From a bacterium (GTDB lineage: Bacteria; Spirochaetota; Leptospiria; Leptospirales; Leptonemataceae): 64,000 nucleotides of DNA. Positions 8,908 through 16,007 of the stretch are shown piece after piece. Both the position numbers and the translations under genes were made by a program. The DNA is taken from positions 248,001 to 312,000 of the forward strand of contig JANSYA010000001.1 of assembly GCA_024742665.1 (NCBI GenBank). The letters are read 5' to 3'. The notes under the pieces are model-generated. The model was given only the letters and a program-made list of their open reading frames with translations. It was not told the DNA's origin and did not search any database. The first letter of the stretch is position 1. Each line of letters begins with the position of its first letter.

Positions 8908-9070
8908 AGGCGGATCAAACGTCGGGCTTGCGAACGCGCCGGGGTTAAGATTGACTTCGCCAGTATCTGCTTTGTATAGTACGAAAGGTCTAGAAAGATC
9001 TGAAAATCCCTGTGTTTTTCGACTCTTTCCCATAACTTTAAACTTTTTTCAGTAACTTCATTTTTCTGGC

Positions 9071-9099
9071 TTGCATCCTTCGGCGGAATCGGATACATT
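9071..9099 (+). promoter_or_regulatory. Candidate sigma-70 promoter
   Basis: TTGCAT at 9071-9076 and TACATT at 9094-9099 are separated by 17 bp and lie 36 bp upstream of the ATG at 9136. This is a reasonable vegetative promoter match by eye; no transcription data support it. Confidence 0.4.
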
Positions 9100-9135
9100 C
9101 AAAAGCACTTCGCAGCAACGAAGGATCTGAAAGAA

Positions 9136-9726
9136 ATGGCTGGCCTCGAATTACTCAAAGATACGGACGCGCAATTTTCGCATGCGCCCGCAAGCAGTGC
9201 CGGTGCCGATCGTCTTGCCCGGATGTCTCCGGACGAATTGGCGCAAATCGTGCAGGCCAGCATCGACGGCTGGGCGGTCTTTATTGAAACCGGACTTTCT
9301 TCGGAGTACTATCGGGAAGCGCGGGAGCGCGTTGGATCGGAGCGCGCAGCGCGAGTCACGCTGATGCATCTCTATCTTTCGACCTTCGCTCGCAGTGAGC
9401 GTGTGCGGCTCGAAACGGACGTGGATTATTTCCTGGAATACGCCACTGGATTTTTGCGGGAGCTGTTTTTACCGCTGCCTTCCGCGGATGAGGCTCGCCG
9501 GGATTTCCGTCGCTCTTCGCGGTTGATTTTTATCCGGGCCATGCGCCGCATCTTTCGCACCAGTCTCAGCGAGACCCGCCGTTGCCGCCAGTCAGACCCG
9601 CACGTATTCATGCGCAATATGATCCGCATGTGCGCTTCGGTATCGGGAATCGTCGAAATCTGGGACGACTACAAAGAATACATGTATCGCTTCTATCCGC
9701 AGATGCATTCCCTCGAATCGACCTGA
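9136..9726 (+). CDS. Unrecognised soluble helical protein
   Basis: 196 residues with no signal peptide and no membrane segment. It is predominantly helical, Arg rich in its second half (RRDFRRSSRLIFIRAMRRIF) and contains an acidic aromatic C-terminal region (EIWDDYKEYMYRFYPQM). I see no known motif. It stands alone: a candidate promoter lies just upstream and ~300 bp without a gene follows. Codon use looks like its neighbours, so it is probably a real gene. Confidence 0.6.
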   Translation: MAGLELLKDTDAQFSHAPASSAGADRLARMSPDELAQIVQASIDGWAVFIETGLSSEYYREARERVGSERAARVTLMHLYLSTFARSERVRLETDVDYFLEYATGFLRELFLPLPSADEARRDFRRSSRLIFIRAMRRIFRTSLSETRRCRQSDPHVFMRNMIRMCASVSGIVEIWDDYKEYMYRFYPQMHSLEST

Positions 9727-10023
9727 ACCGCTTCGATTGCCCGCGCGAATCTATAAGCCCGGGGCTATCCGGTTGCGTTTCCGAAAACAGTCGTTCGCTC
9801 AGAGGCCGTTTCTTGAGCCGTAGCCTCTTGATTGGTCCATGGCAACGATGTTAAATATTTGCAAGCAGCGTCTCGGAAATCGCCGTAAACTGTTCATATT
9901 TGCGGCGAATTGACGGATCATGCTGCACGCGGCGCTATCGTCTGTAGAAAGTTGGCTCATTTTGGCCGGTCGCTCAAATTTTTTGTAGTCGGCGTGGATT
10001 AATTCGAGTCCTATGCATCAACT
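9727..10023. other. Intergenic region without a recognisable gene
   Basis: About 300 bp before the HxlR-type regulator gene. It contains an imperfect inverted repeat (AATCGCCG with CGGCGAATT, about 9878-9922) that could be a terminator remnant or regulator site. I see no convincing -35/-10 pair for the downstream gene and no RNA gene. Confidence 0.35.
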
Positions 10024-10407
10024 ATGCAAGCCGGACACCCGGAAAAGACCGCTACCAAAACCAGAAATCACGCTGACCGTTCAAAATGTCCCATCGCCTG
10101 GGCGCTCGATGTCATTGGAGATCGCTGGACTCTGCTGGTAATCCGGGATCTGATGTATCTGGGCAAGCGCCAGTTCGGCCAGTTCCTGGAATCCGGCGAA
10201 CGCATGCCGACCAACATTCTGGCCGATCGCCTGCGCCGCCTGTCGAACTGCGGTTTGATATCCAAAACGCCGTACCAGACAAACCCCGTGCGCTACCAGT
10301 ACGAGCTTACGGAAAAGGGCGCCGGGCTGCGGCCGACGATGGAAAGCCTGGGCGACTGGGCCGGCAGCCATCTGTGCGGCGAAGGCAAATCTCCCGCGGA
10401 TTGCTAA
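10024..10407 (+). CDS. HxlR-family winged-helix transcriptional regulator
   Basis: 127 residues, the usual size for the family. Typical features: CPIAWALDVIGDRWTLLVIR at the start of the winged helix, FGQFLESGERMPTNILADRL as the recognition region, then the wing RYQYELTEKGAGLRPTM. The Cys in the CPI motif is the position that senses thiol or aldehyde stress in some relatives. Its target is not evident: the downstream gene is convergent purF, and the upstream gene is unknown. Autoregulation through the 9727-10023 gap is possible. Confidence 0.88.
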   Translation: MQAGHPEKTATKTRNHADRSKCPIAWALDVIGDRWTLLVIRDLMYLGKRQFGQFLESGERMPTNILADRLRRLSNCGLISKTPYQTNPVRYQYELTEKGAGLRPTMESLGDWAGSHLCGEGKSPADC

Positions 10408-10428
10408 GGCGACGCGGGTCGGTCTCTA

Positions 10429-10571
10429 ATTCAAATTCGCTCCGTTTCGCGAAACTCTGGATTCAAGTTTGCTTCGTTTCGCTTTGCGAAACTCCGGATT
10501 CAAGTTCGCTTCATTTCGCTTTGCGAAACTCTGAATTCAACTTCGCTTCGTTTCGCTTTGCGAAACGAAGC
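10429..10571. repeat. Tandem repeat array (one 32-bp and three 37-bp units) ending at the purF stop codon
   Basis: Units start at 10429, 10461, 10498 and 10535. Each begins ATTCAA and ends with a small hairpin; units two to four carry TTTCGC-TTT-GCGAAA. In the last unit flanking bases extend the stem to 11 bp (CTTCGTTTCGC with GCGAAACGAAG, 10547-10571). The array fills the space between the convergent hxlR-type gene and purF and ends exactly at the purF stop codon. A strand-neutral transcription barrier is plausible, but there is no classical U-run. Confidence 0.8.
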
Positions 10572-12152
10572 TCAGGTAATTTCTTCGACCAGCACGTCGG
10601 GAAAGAGCTCTTTCTGATTCCCTTCCACATCGTCGTGTAGTGCCAGGGGATAGTCGCCTGAGAAGCAACCCATACACCAGCCGCGCTTTTGCGGCGTCGC
10701 GCCGTTGGCCCCGTTGGAGTTCGCGGCGTGGCCGTTCTGTTCGCCGGCCACTCCAATCTCGTCCGATTCGATCATGGCGGTCTGGGTCGTCTCCAGGCTC
10801 ATATAGCCCAGGCTGTCGACCTGCAGGTACTCGATGATTTCATCGACGGAGTTGTTCGCGGCGATCAGCTCGTCCCGGGTGGGGATGTCGATGCCGTAAT
10901 AGCAGGGAAATTTAGTCGGCGGCGCGCTGATGCGCATATGAATTTCGGTGGCGCCGGCCTTGCGAAACATCTTGATCAGCTTACGCGAAGTCGTGCCGCG
11001 CATAATCGAATCGTCGACGAGCACCACGCGTTTGCCTCTGACCGCCGAGGCGATCACGTTGTACTTGATCTTCGCGCCGAAGTCGCGGATCTTCTGCTCC
11101 GGTTCAATAAATGTCCGCCCGATATAGTGCGATCGGATCAGGCCCATCGTATAGGGAATGCCGCTCTCCTCCGAATAACCCAGGGCGGCCACGGTCGAGG
11201 AATCCGGCACGGGAACGACCACGTCCGCTTCGACGGGGTGTTCTTTGGCCAGATGGCGGCCCAGACTCTTGCGCACGTCAAAGACCGAGCGTCCGAAGAT
11301 GACGGAGTCCGGGCGGGAAAAATAAATATTCTCAAATATGCAGAGCGATTCCGGGATCGGCTTAAACGGAAAGAAAGAGCTCACACCCTTCGCGTCGATG
11401 CGCACCAGTTCACCCGGTTTTAAATCGCGCACGTATTCGGCTTCGGTAATATCGAAGGCGCAGGTCTCGGAGGCGACGACGTACGAGCCGTCTTCCCGGC
11501 GACCGAGCACCAGCGGGCGGAAACCGTTGGGATCGCGGACGGCGTACAGCGCGTCTTTCGTCAGCATCAGCAGGCTGTAGGCGCCCTTCACCCGGGTCAA
11601 ACCGTGGCAGAGAGCTTCCAGAAAGTCGGCTTTGCCGCTGCGGGACATGAGGTGGACGATGACTTCGGAATCGACGGTGGTTTGAAAGATTGAACCGGTG
11701 GATTCCAACTCCCGGCGCAGAGTCCAGGAGTTTACCAGGTTGCCGTTGTGTGCCAGGGAGAACGCGCCCAGATTCGATTCTACTCGAATCGGCTGGGCGT
11801 TGCGCAGAAACGACGCCCCGGTCGTCGAATAGCGATTGTGGCCGATGGCGGCGTGGCCGACCAGCTCGTTCAGCTTGTCTTTATTGAAAACGTGGGAGAC
11901 CTGGCCCATGCCCGCTTTGCGATAGAGGCGCTCGCCGTCGGTGCTGACGATCCCGGCGGACTCCTGTCCGCGGTGCTGCAGGGAATACAAGCCCAGGTAA
12001 GTAAAATTGGCCGCTTCAGGGCATCCGTGGATGCCGTAGATGCCGCACTCCTCGCGCGGATACAGCGCGGGATCGTGCTCATAAGCGGACCGCGCAACGT
12101 CCGAAGATTCAGTTGAGGCGGAGGAAGCATCCGCATCGAATCTGCAAGCCAT
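10572..12152 (-). CDS. purF: Amidophosphoribosyltransferase (glutamine PRPP amidotransferase)
   Basis: 526 residues. It catalyses the first committed step of purine synthesis, making phosphoribosylamine from PRPP and glutamine. The class II glutaminase domain should start at Cys36 (REECGIYGI) once a ~35-residue N-terminal extension is removed. Downstream are QHRGQESAGI, NGNLVN, and the PRPP loop VVLVDDSIMRGTT (about residue 375). Cysteines in SLCIFEN, FPCYYGID and WCMGCFSGDYP match the ligands of the [4Fe-4S] cluster in the Bacillus-type enzyme. TATAGT (complement of 12185-12190) could be its -10 element. A VOC-family gene lies 144 bp upstream on the same strand. Confidence 0.95.
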   Translation of the reverse strand: MACRFDADASSASTESSDVARSAYEHDPALYPREECGIYGIHGCPEAANFTYLGLYSLQHRGQESAGIVSTDGERLYRKAGMGQVSHVFNKDKLNELVGHAAIGHNRYSTTGASFLRNAQPIRVESNLGAFSLAHNGNLVNSWTLRRELESTGSIFQTTVDSEVIVHLMSRSGKADFLEALCHGLTRVKGAYSLLMLTKDALYAVRDPNGFRPLVLGRREDGSYVVASETCAFDITEAEYVRDLKPGELVRIDAKGVSSFFPFKPIPESLCIFENIYFSRPDSVIFGRSVFDVRKSLGRHLAKEHPVEADVVVPVPDSSTVAALGYSEESGIPYTMGLIRSHYIGRTFIEPEQKIRDFGAKIKYNVIASAVRGKRVVLVDDSIMRGTTSRKLIKMFRKAGATEIHMRISAPPTKFPCYYGIDIPTRDELIAANNSVDEIIEYLQVDSLGYMSLETTQTAMIESDEIGVAGEQNGHAANSNGANGATPQKRGWCMGCFSGDYPLALHDDVEGNQKELFPDVLVEEIT

Positions 12153-12296
12153 ATGTCACCCATACATCTCAGGCGGGTTTGGATACTATAATTTCGAGAT
12201 AGAAAAAACTTCACAGGCCGGCCGTCTCACCGAGTGCTCACATGTCTCCAGGCGGTGACGGTTGCGGATCGAGCGGCGATCGGCTGGCCGGCGCTT

Positions 12297-12782
12297 TCAT
12301 GCATCGTGCCGGGCTTGCTCGCCTGGCGCAGGGGACTCAGCGGACTCCGTGGGTGCGCCGGGCCCGAGAGGCTGGCCGTAGCTGAATTCGATGACTGTGC
12401 CGTTGGGATCGCTCACGCCGCAATAATAACCGACCGGATAGTCTTCATCCACGGGCTCCCAGCTCAGGCGGCCTTCGCGGCGCGCGCGTTCGGCGATGCG
12501 GTCGACGGCCGCGCGGGATTCCAGCGCGAAACCGATGTGGCCGTAGTCTCGGGGAGCCGGCGTTTGCGGTCGGCCGCCGGGCATCAAAACGAAGATCAGC
12601 TCGCGCTCCCGACCCGCTTCGGCCATCCATACGATCCGCTTCCCGGCATCCGGACTGTCGGCGCTGGACTTTTCGGGGCTTCGTTCGTGGATGATCTGCA
12701 TGCCGCAGTACGATCGATAGAATTCGATGCAGCTTTCAAGATCGGCGACGTGCAGCGCGATATGAGTCAGGGTCGGTCGCAT
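12297..12782 (-). CDS. VOC-superfamily (glyoxalase/bleomycin-resistance fold) protein
   Basis: 161 residues. Typical VOC signatures are LTHIALHVADLESCIEFYRS at the N-terminus, DYGHIGFALES in the middle and YYCGVSDPNGTVIEFSYG near the end; the last Glu and the His in THIA/GHIGF are metal-ligand positions in lactoylglutathione lyases. A Gly/Pro/Glu-rich tail follows. The layout resembles glyoxalase I, which detoxifies methylglyoxal, but the superfamily is too broad to fix the substrate. It ends 144 bp upstream of purF on the same strand and starts 75 bp from the next gene's longest frame, in divergent orientation. Confidence 0.8.
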   Translation of the reverse strand: MRPTLTHIALHVADLESCIEFYRSYCGMQIIHERSPEKSSADSPDAGKRIVWMAEAGRERELIFVLMPGGRPQTPAPRDYGHIGFALESRAAVDRIAERARREGRLSWEPVDEDYPVGYYCGVSDPNGTVIEFSYGQPLGPGAPTESAESPAPGEQARHDA

Positions 12783-12911
12783 ACTCCAGAAGAATGAGCC
12801 GCGTCCGTCGGTCGGTTGCCAGTAAAAAAACGATCCCGCACGATAATTTCTTGATCTTTGGCCTTCGCCTTCCAGCGTCTGAATATGTCTGATCTATTAA
12901 ATTTATTTTCG

Positions 12912-13898
12912 ATGAATCTACAGCGTTCGGCGCTGGCTCGCATCGCTCTGGCGGTTTTTCTGGCGACGATGACTTCGGCGTGCGGCGGACCGAAGCCGGA
13001 GCTGGTAAGCTTTACGAACGAGAATCTCTTTCCGGAAGGCGTCGTCTACGACGCGCGTCGCGGCCGCTTCCTGGTCAGCTCGCTGAAAAAAGGCGTGATC
13101 GGCTCGGTGAGCGATGACGGCGTATACGCTCCGGTCATTCAGGACGAACGCATCGTCTCGGCGATCGGTCTGCACATCGACGAAGGGCGGGATCGTTTGA
13201 TCGTCTGCGTTTCCGATCCGGGCGTCAGCATTCGCACGGCGGCGGCCACCCAGAAAAAGCTCGCGGGCCTCGGCGTATACTCCCTGGCCGACGGTAAAAA
13301 CTTGTTCTTCAAAGATCTGGCCGAAGTCTCCGCTGCGATGCCTGGCGCGGCCCACTTCGCCAACGACGCCACCGTCGACGGGGACGGTAATATCTACGTA
13401 ACCAACAGCTTCAGCCCGGTGATCTATAAGATCACTCCCGACTATCAGGTCAGCGAATTCCTGCGCGATCGGCGCTTCGCCGGCGACGGCTTTCGCCTGA
13501 ACGGCATCGATCTATTCGGCGAGGCCTTGATCGTGGCGAATTCGAGCGCCGGCACTTTGACTCGCATTCCCCTGGCCGACCCGCAGGCGCTGACGGAAGT
13601 GAAGCTGGAGGAGCCGCTGTTCGCGGCCGACGGCGTGACCCGCATTAACGATCGCCAGCTGGTTCTGATTACGAATTCCCCCGTCGGCGAAGCGAAGCCG
13701 AGCGCCTATATTCTGGAAAGCGACGATGACTGGGCTTCGGCGAAGGTCGTCAAAACCGTTACGAAAGACTGGCAATTCCCCACGACCGCCGACGTGCGCG
13801 ACGGCCAGGTCTACGTGCTGCAGGCGAAACTCAATATCCTGTTCAGCGGCTCAGGCGAAACCGTTTCTGAATTCGATATTCATAATATTTCGCGCTGA
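12912..13898 (+). CDS. SMP-30/NHL-like beta-propeller lipoprotein
   Basis: About 328 residues from ATG 12912, which gives a compact lipoprotein signal ending TMTSAC. The mature part consists of propeller blades such as FPEGVVYDARRGRFLVSSL, NDATVDGDGNIYVTNSFSP and LNGIDLFGEALIVANSSAG, resembling the SMP-30/gluconolactonase and strictosidine synthase-like folds. An ATG 27 bp upstream (12885) is an alternative start; neither has a ribosome-binding site. Lipid-anchored propellers of this type are usually assigned sugar-lactone hydrolase or binding functions, but catalytic residues cannot be assigned here. Confidence 0.72.
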   Translation: MNLQRSALARIALAVFLATMTSACGGPKPELVSFTNENLFPEGVVYDARRGRFLVSSLKKGVIGSVSDDGVYAPVIQDERIVSAIGLHIDEGRDRLIVCVSDPGVSIRTAAATQKKLAGLGVYSLADGKNLFFKDLAEVSAAMPGAAHFANDATVDGDGNIYVTNSFSPVIYKITPDYQVSEFLRDRRFAGDGFRLNGIDLFGEALIVANSSAGTLTRIPLADPQALTEVKLEEPLFAADGVTRINDRQLVLITNSPVGEAKPSAYILESDDDWASAKVVKTVTKDWQFPTTADVRDGQVYVLQAKLNILFSGSGETVSEFDIHNISR

Positions 13899-13914
13899 AG
13901 TTTTCGCCGTGAAG

Positions 13915-13972
13915 CTGCATGTGAAAGCTTTCACATACAGCTCGCAGCTCCGCTCGCCCGGTCGGAGCTGCG
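13915..13972. terminator. Two adjacent palindromes between convergent genes; possible bidirectional terminator
   Basis: A perfect 18-bp palindrome ATGTGAAAGCTTTCACAT lies at 13919-13936, flanked by CTG/CAG. It is followed by a 10-bp stem CGCAGCTCCG (13943-13952) with CGGAGCTGCG (13963-13972). Both sit between the stop codons of convergent genes. Neither is followed by a U-run, so termination is an inference from position; the first palindrome could instead bind a protein. Confidence 0.45.
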
Positions 13973-13974
13973 AT

Positions 13975-15429
13975 TTAAGAGGCGTCGCGGTAATCGATAC
14001 AGATCACCGCGATGTCGTCCCGCGGCGTGCTGCCTCCGGAAAATCGGGTTAAGTCCTGCATCAGCTTCTGTACGATTGGATCGTCCGGGCCGCTCGCTTG
14101 CTCCGTTTGCGCCGCCTGCTCGGTCAAGAATTCGGCCAGACGATGGTCGCCGTAGAATTCCCCTTCGGGATTTTGCGTTTCGGTCAGGCCGTCCGTGTAC
14201 AGCACGATACGATCGCCCGGGTGCAACTCCACTTCGCCGGATCTGTATTCGAAATCCGGCTCCACGCCCAGAAAGAAACTATCGCGCGTCGTCCATTCAT
14301 GGATTGAATTGTCCGCGCGGCGATGCAGCAGCGCGGGCGTGTGGCCGCCGTTCGAAAATCGCGCGCGTCCCGCTTTTAAATCGATGATCAAATAGTAGGC
14401 GGTCAGATAGTGATCCAGGTCGCGCACGAATTCGTACATTGCGGCGTTGATCGCTCGCAGGACGTGGCCGGGTTGCGCGTCGGCGGTTCCCACATGATTC
14501 GTAAAGGCCACTTTGGTCATACCGGTAACCAATGCCGCCGGGACGCCGTGACCGGAAACGTCGGCGATAAAAAATCCAAAGCAGCCGTCGCCCAGGTCCG
14601 CGAAGTCGTAGTAGTCGCCGCCGACGCCGTCCAGGGCCAGGTAGCGGGCGCCGACCGAAAGCAGGCGGTGCTCGGAAAAACGATCGGTGCTCGGCAGAAT
14701 CCCCTCTTGAATTCGGCGCGCGATCTTTAAGTCCGCGTCCGTTCGCGAGCGCTGGCGTCGCAGTTCCCGATTCGCATGATCGAGTTCGCGCCGGCTCTTG
14801 CGCGCTTGAATCAAATGTTTGGCGGCGCGATCGGCGATGCGTTTGCCGCGAGCCGACGTAAGGGTCAGCCATAAGAGCATGATCAGGCATGCGATCAGAG
14901 ACAGCACGTAGGCGGCGGGCTCGCGTTCCAGAAAACCATACGCCGTCTTCGCGGCGAAGGCCGGATCCAGGTCGAGGAATCCCGTCAGGAGCGTCGCCGA
15001 TACATAGGTCAGAGTGAAGGCCGCAAACCACAGCACCCACATGCGATTTCTGACAATGCCCAAAAGCGGCAAGCCGGCGGCGAGCACGCCGAATGCCGGT
15101 ACGATAAAATAAGCCGGCATAATATATGCGACGTAGGCGTACACCATGGCCGCGGGAGCGCTGAGTAAAAACAGACGGTCGGCCCATTTACGCAAACTCC
15201 AGGCGCCGCGCTGCAGGCGGTCCGTCGCATACATTATCGTTCCGAGCGAATAAATCAGAAAGAGCGCGATGGACCACCACGGCAGTCCGACCGCGGCCTC
15301 TGGATCAAAGAGGTGGACGATCGTAGCCGCGGTCATCACAAAGATCGGGCCCTGTAAATAGGTGATCGTGGTCCGATGAAACAGGAGGTTGATCAGGAGC
15401 GGACCTTTGCTGGACTTTGCAGCGGGCAT
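13975..15429 (-). CDS. Multi-pass membrane SpoIIE/PP2C-type phosphatase
   Basis: 484 residues from the ATG at 15429. About six membrane helices fill the first 195 residues (GPIFVMTAATIVHLF, WWSIALFLIYSLGTIMY and others); a coiled-coil linker (~200-245) leads to a complete PP2C/SpoIIE domain: ARRIQEGILP, VGGDYYDF, ADVSGHGVPAALVTGM, SNGGHTPALL, LYTDGLTETQNPEG and TPRDDIAVICI. A longer in-frame extension upstream would run through the TfoX-like gene, so the ATG is preferred. It is the last gene of a same-strand run after a giant cyclase and a TfoX-like protein. Its STAS substrate is not adjacent. Confidence 0.88.
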   Translation of the reverse strand: MPAAKSSKGPLLINLLFHRTTITYLQGPIFVMTAATIVHLFDPEAAVGLPWWSIALFLIYSLGTIMYATDRLQRGAWSLRKWADRLFLLSAPAAMVYAYVAYIMPAYFIVPAFGVLAAGLPLLGIVRNRMWVLWFAAFTLTYVSATLLTGFLDLDPAFAAKTAYGFLEREPAAYVLSLIACLIMLLWLTLTSARGKRIADRAAKHLIQARKSRRELDHANRELRRQRSRTDADLKIARRIQEGILPSTDRFSEHRLLSVGARYLALDGVGGDYYDFADLGDGCFGFFIADVSGHGVPAALVTGMTKVAFTNHVGTADAQPGHVLRAINAAMYEFVRDLDHYLTAYYLIIDLKAGRARFSNGGHTPALLHRRADNSIHEWTTRDSFFLGVEPDFEYRSGEVELHPGDRIVLYTDGLTETQNPEGEFYGDHRLAEFLTEQAAQTEQASGPDDPIVQKLMQDLTRFSGGSTPRDDIAVICIDYRDAS

Positions 15430-15482
15430 CGAACGAATCGAATGTCCTGCCCTGCGGATTGCAAGCAGGTTCGGGGCGGCGA

Positions 15483-15917
15483 TTATTTTTCCTGTTCGGC
15501 GCGCATCGTATTCAGCGCCGCCCGGGCCAGGCGTTCCCAGCGACTCATTTCGGCGGGCGGGACCACGAACCAACCCTGCATGGGCGGCTTGTCCTTAAAC
15601 GGATTCAAAAAGCGCCACTCTTTGACCTTGAGCGTGGCGGGGTCGAAACCCTTTCCGAGGCGAAAGACCATGTCTTCGTTCCAGAAGAAGGCGAAGACCT
15701 TGCCCTTGCATACAATGCCCGGGGAAGACATCATGCGCCCCGCCTGTACATTTCGCTCCTCTCCGGAGAGTTTCGCCAGAATCTGTGCGAATTTACGAGC
15801 GGCCGGCGAAGGCCGGGAGGCGTCGGCTTTCGCGGGTGGCTGCGGTTTCGTCGCGGCGCGCGCCGTTTTCTTTTTGCCTGCGCGGCTGATCTTTTTGTTA
15901 GCCATATGGTTAAGCAT
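15483..15917 (-). CDS. TfoX/Sxy N-terminal-domain-like protein
   Basis: 144 residues: a Lys/Ala/Pro-rich N-terminal tail of ~40 residues, then a domain with VQAGRMMSSPGIVCKGKVFAFF and MVFRLGKGFDP that resembles the TfoX N-terminal fold, ending in SRWERLARAALNTMR. In gammaproteobacteria Sxy/TfoX proteins steer CRP-cAMP to competence promoters; many distant relatives have no known role. An ATG at 15905 is an alternative start. It lies 90 bp downstream of the adenylyl cyclase-like gene and 53 bp upstream of a SpoIIE phosphatase gene on the same strand. Confidence 0.68.
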   Translation of the reverse strand: MLNHMANKKISRAGKKKTARAATKPQPPAKADASRPSPAARKFAQILAKLSGEERNVQAGRMMSSPGIVCKGKVFAFFWNEDMVFRLGKGFDPATLKVKEWRFLNPFKDKPPMQGWFVVPPAEMSRWERLARAALNTMRAEQEK

Positions 15918-16007
15918 TTTGTCGCGGAAATTTTCTGCAATCAGGAAATCTTTCCGAAGAGTTCAGGAGGCCGCGCGGCCGCGCAGCCGCCCGTGTCGCC
16001 GGGGCTT

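Noticed and set aside
10429..10571. CRISPR-like regularly spaced repeats
   Set aside because: Units are direct tandem repeats without unique spacers, and no cas genes are present.
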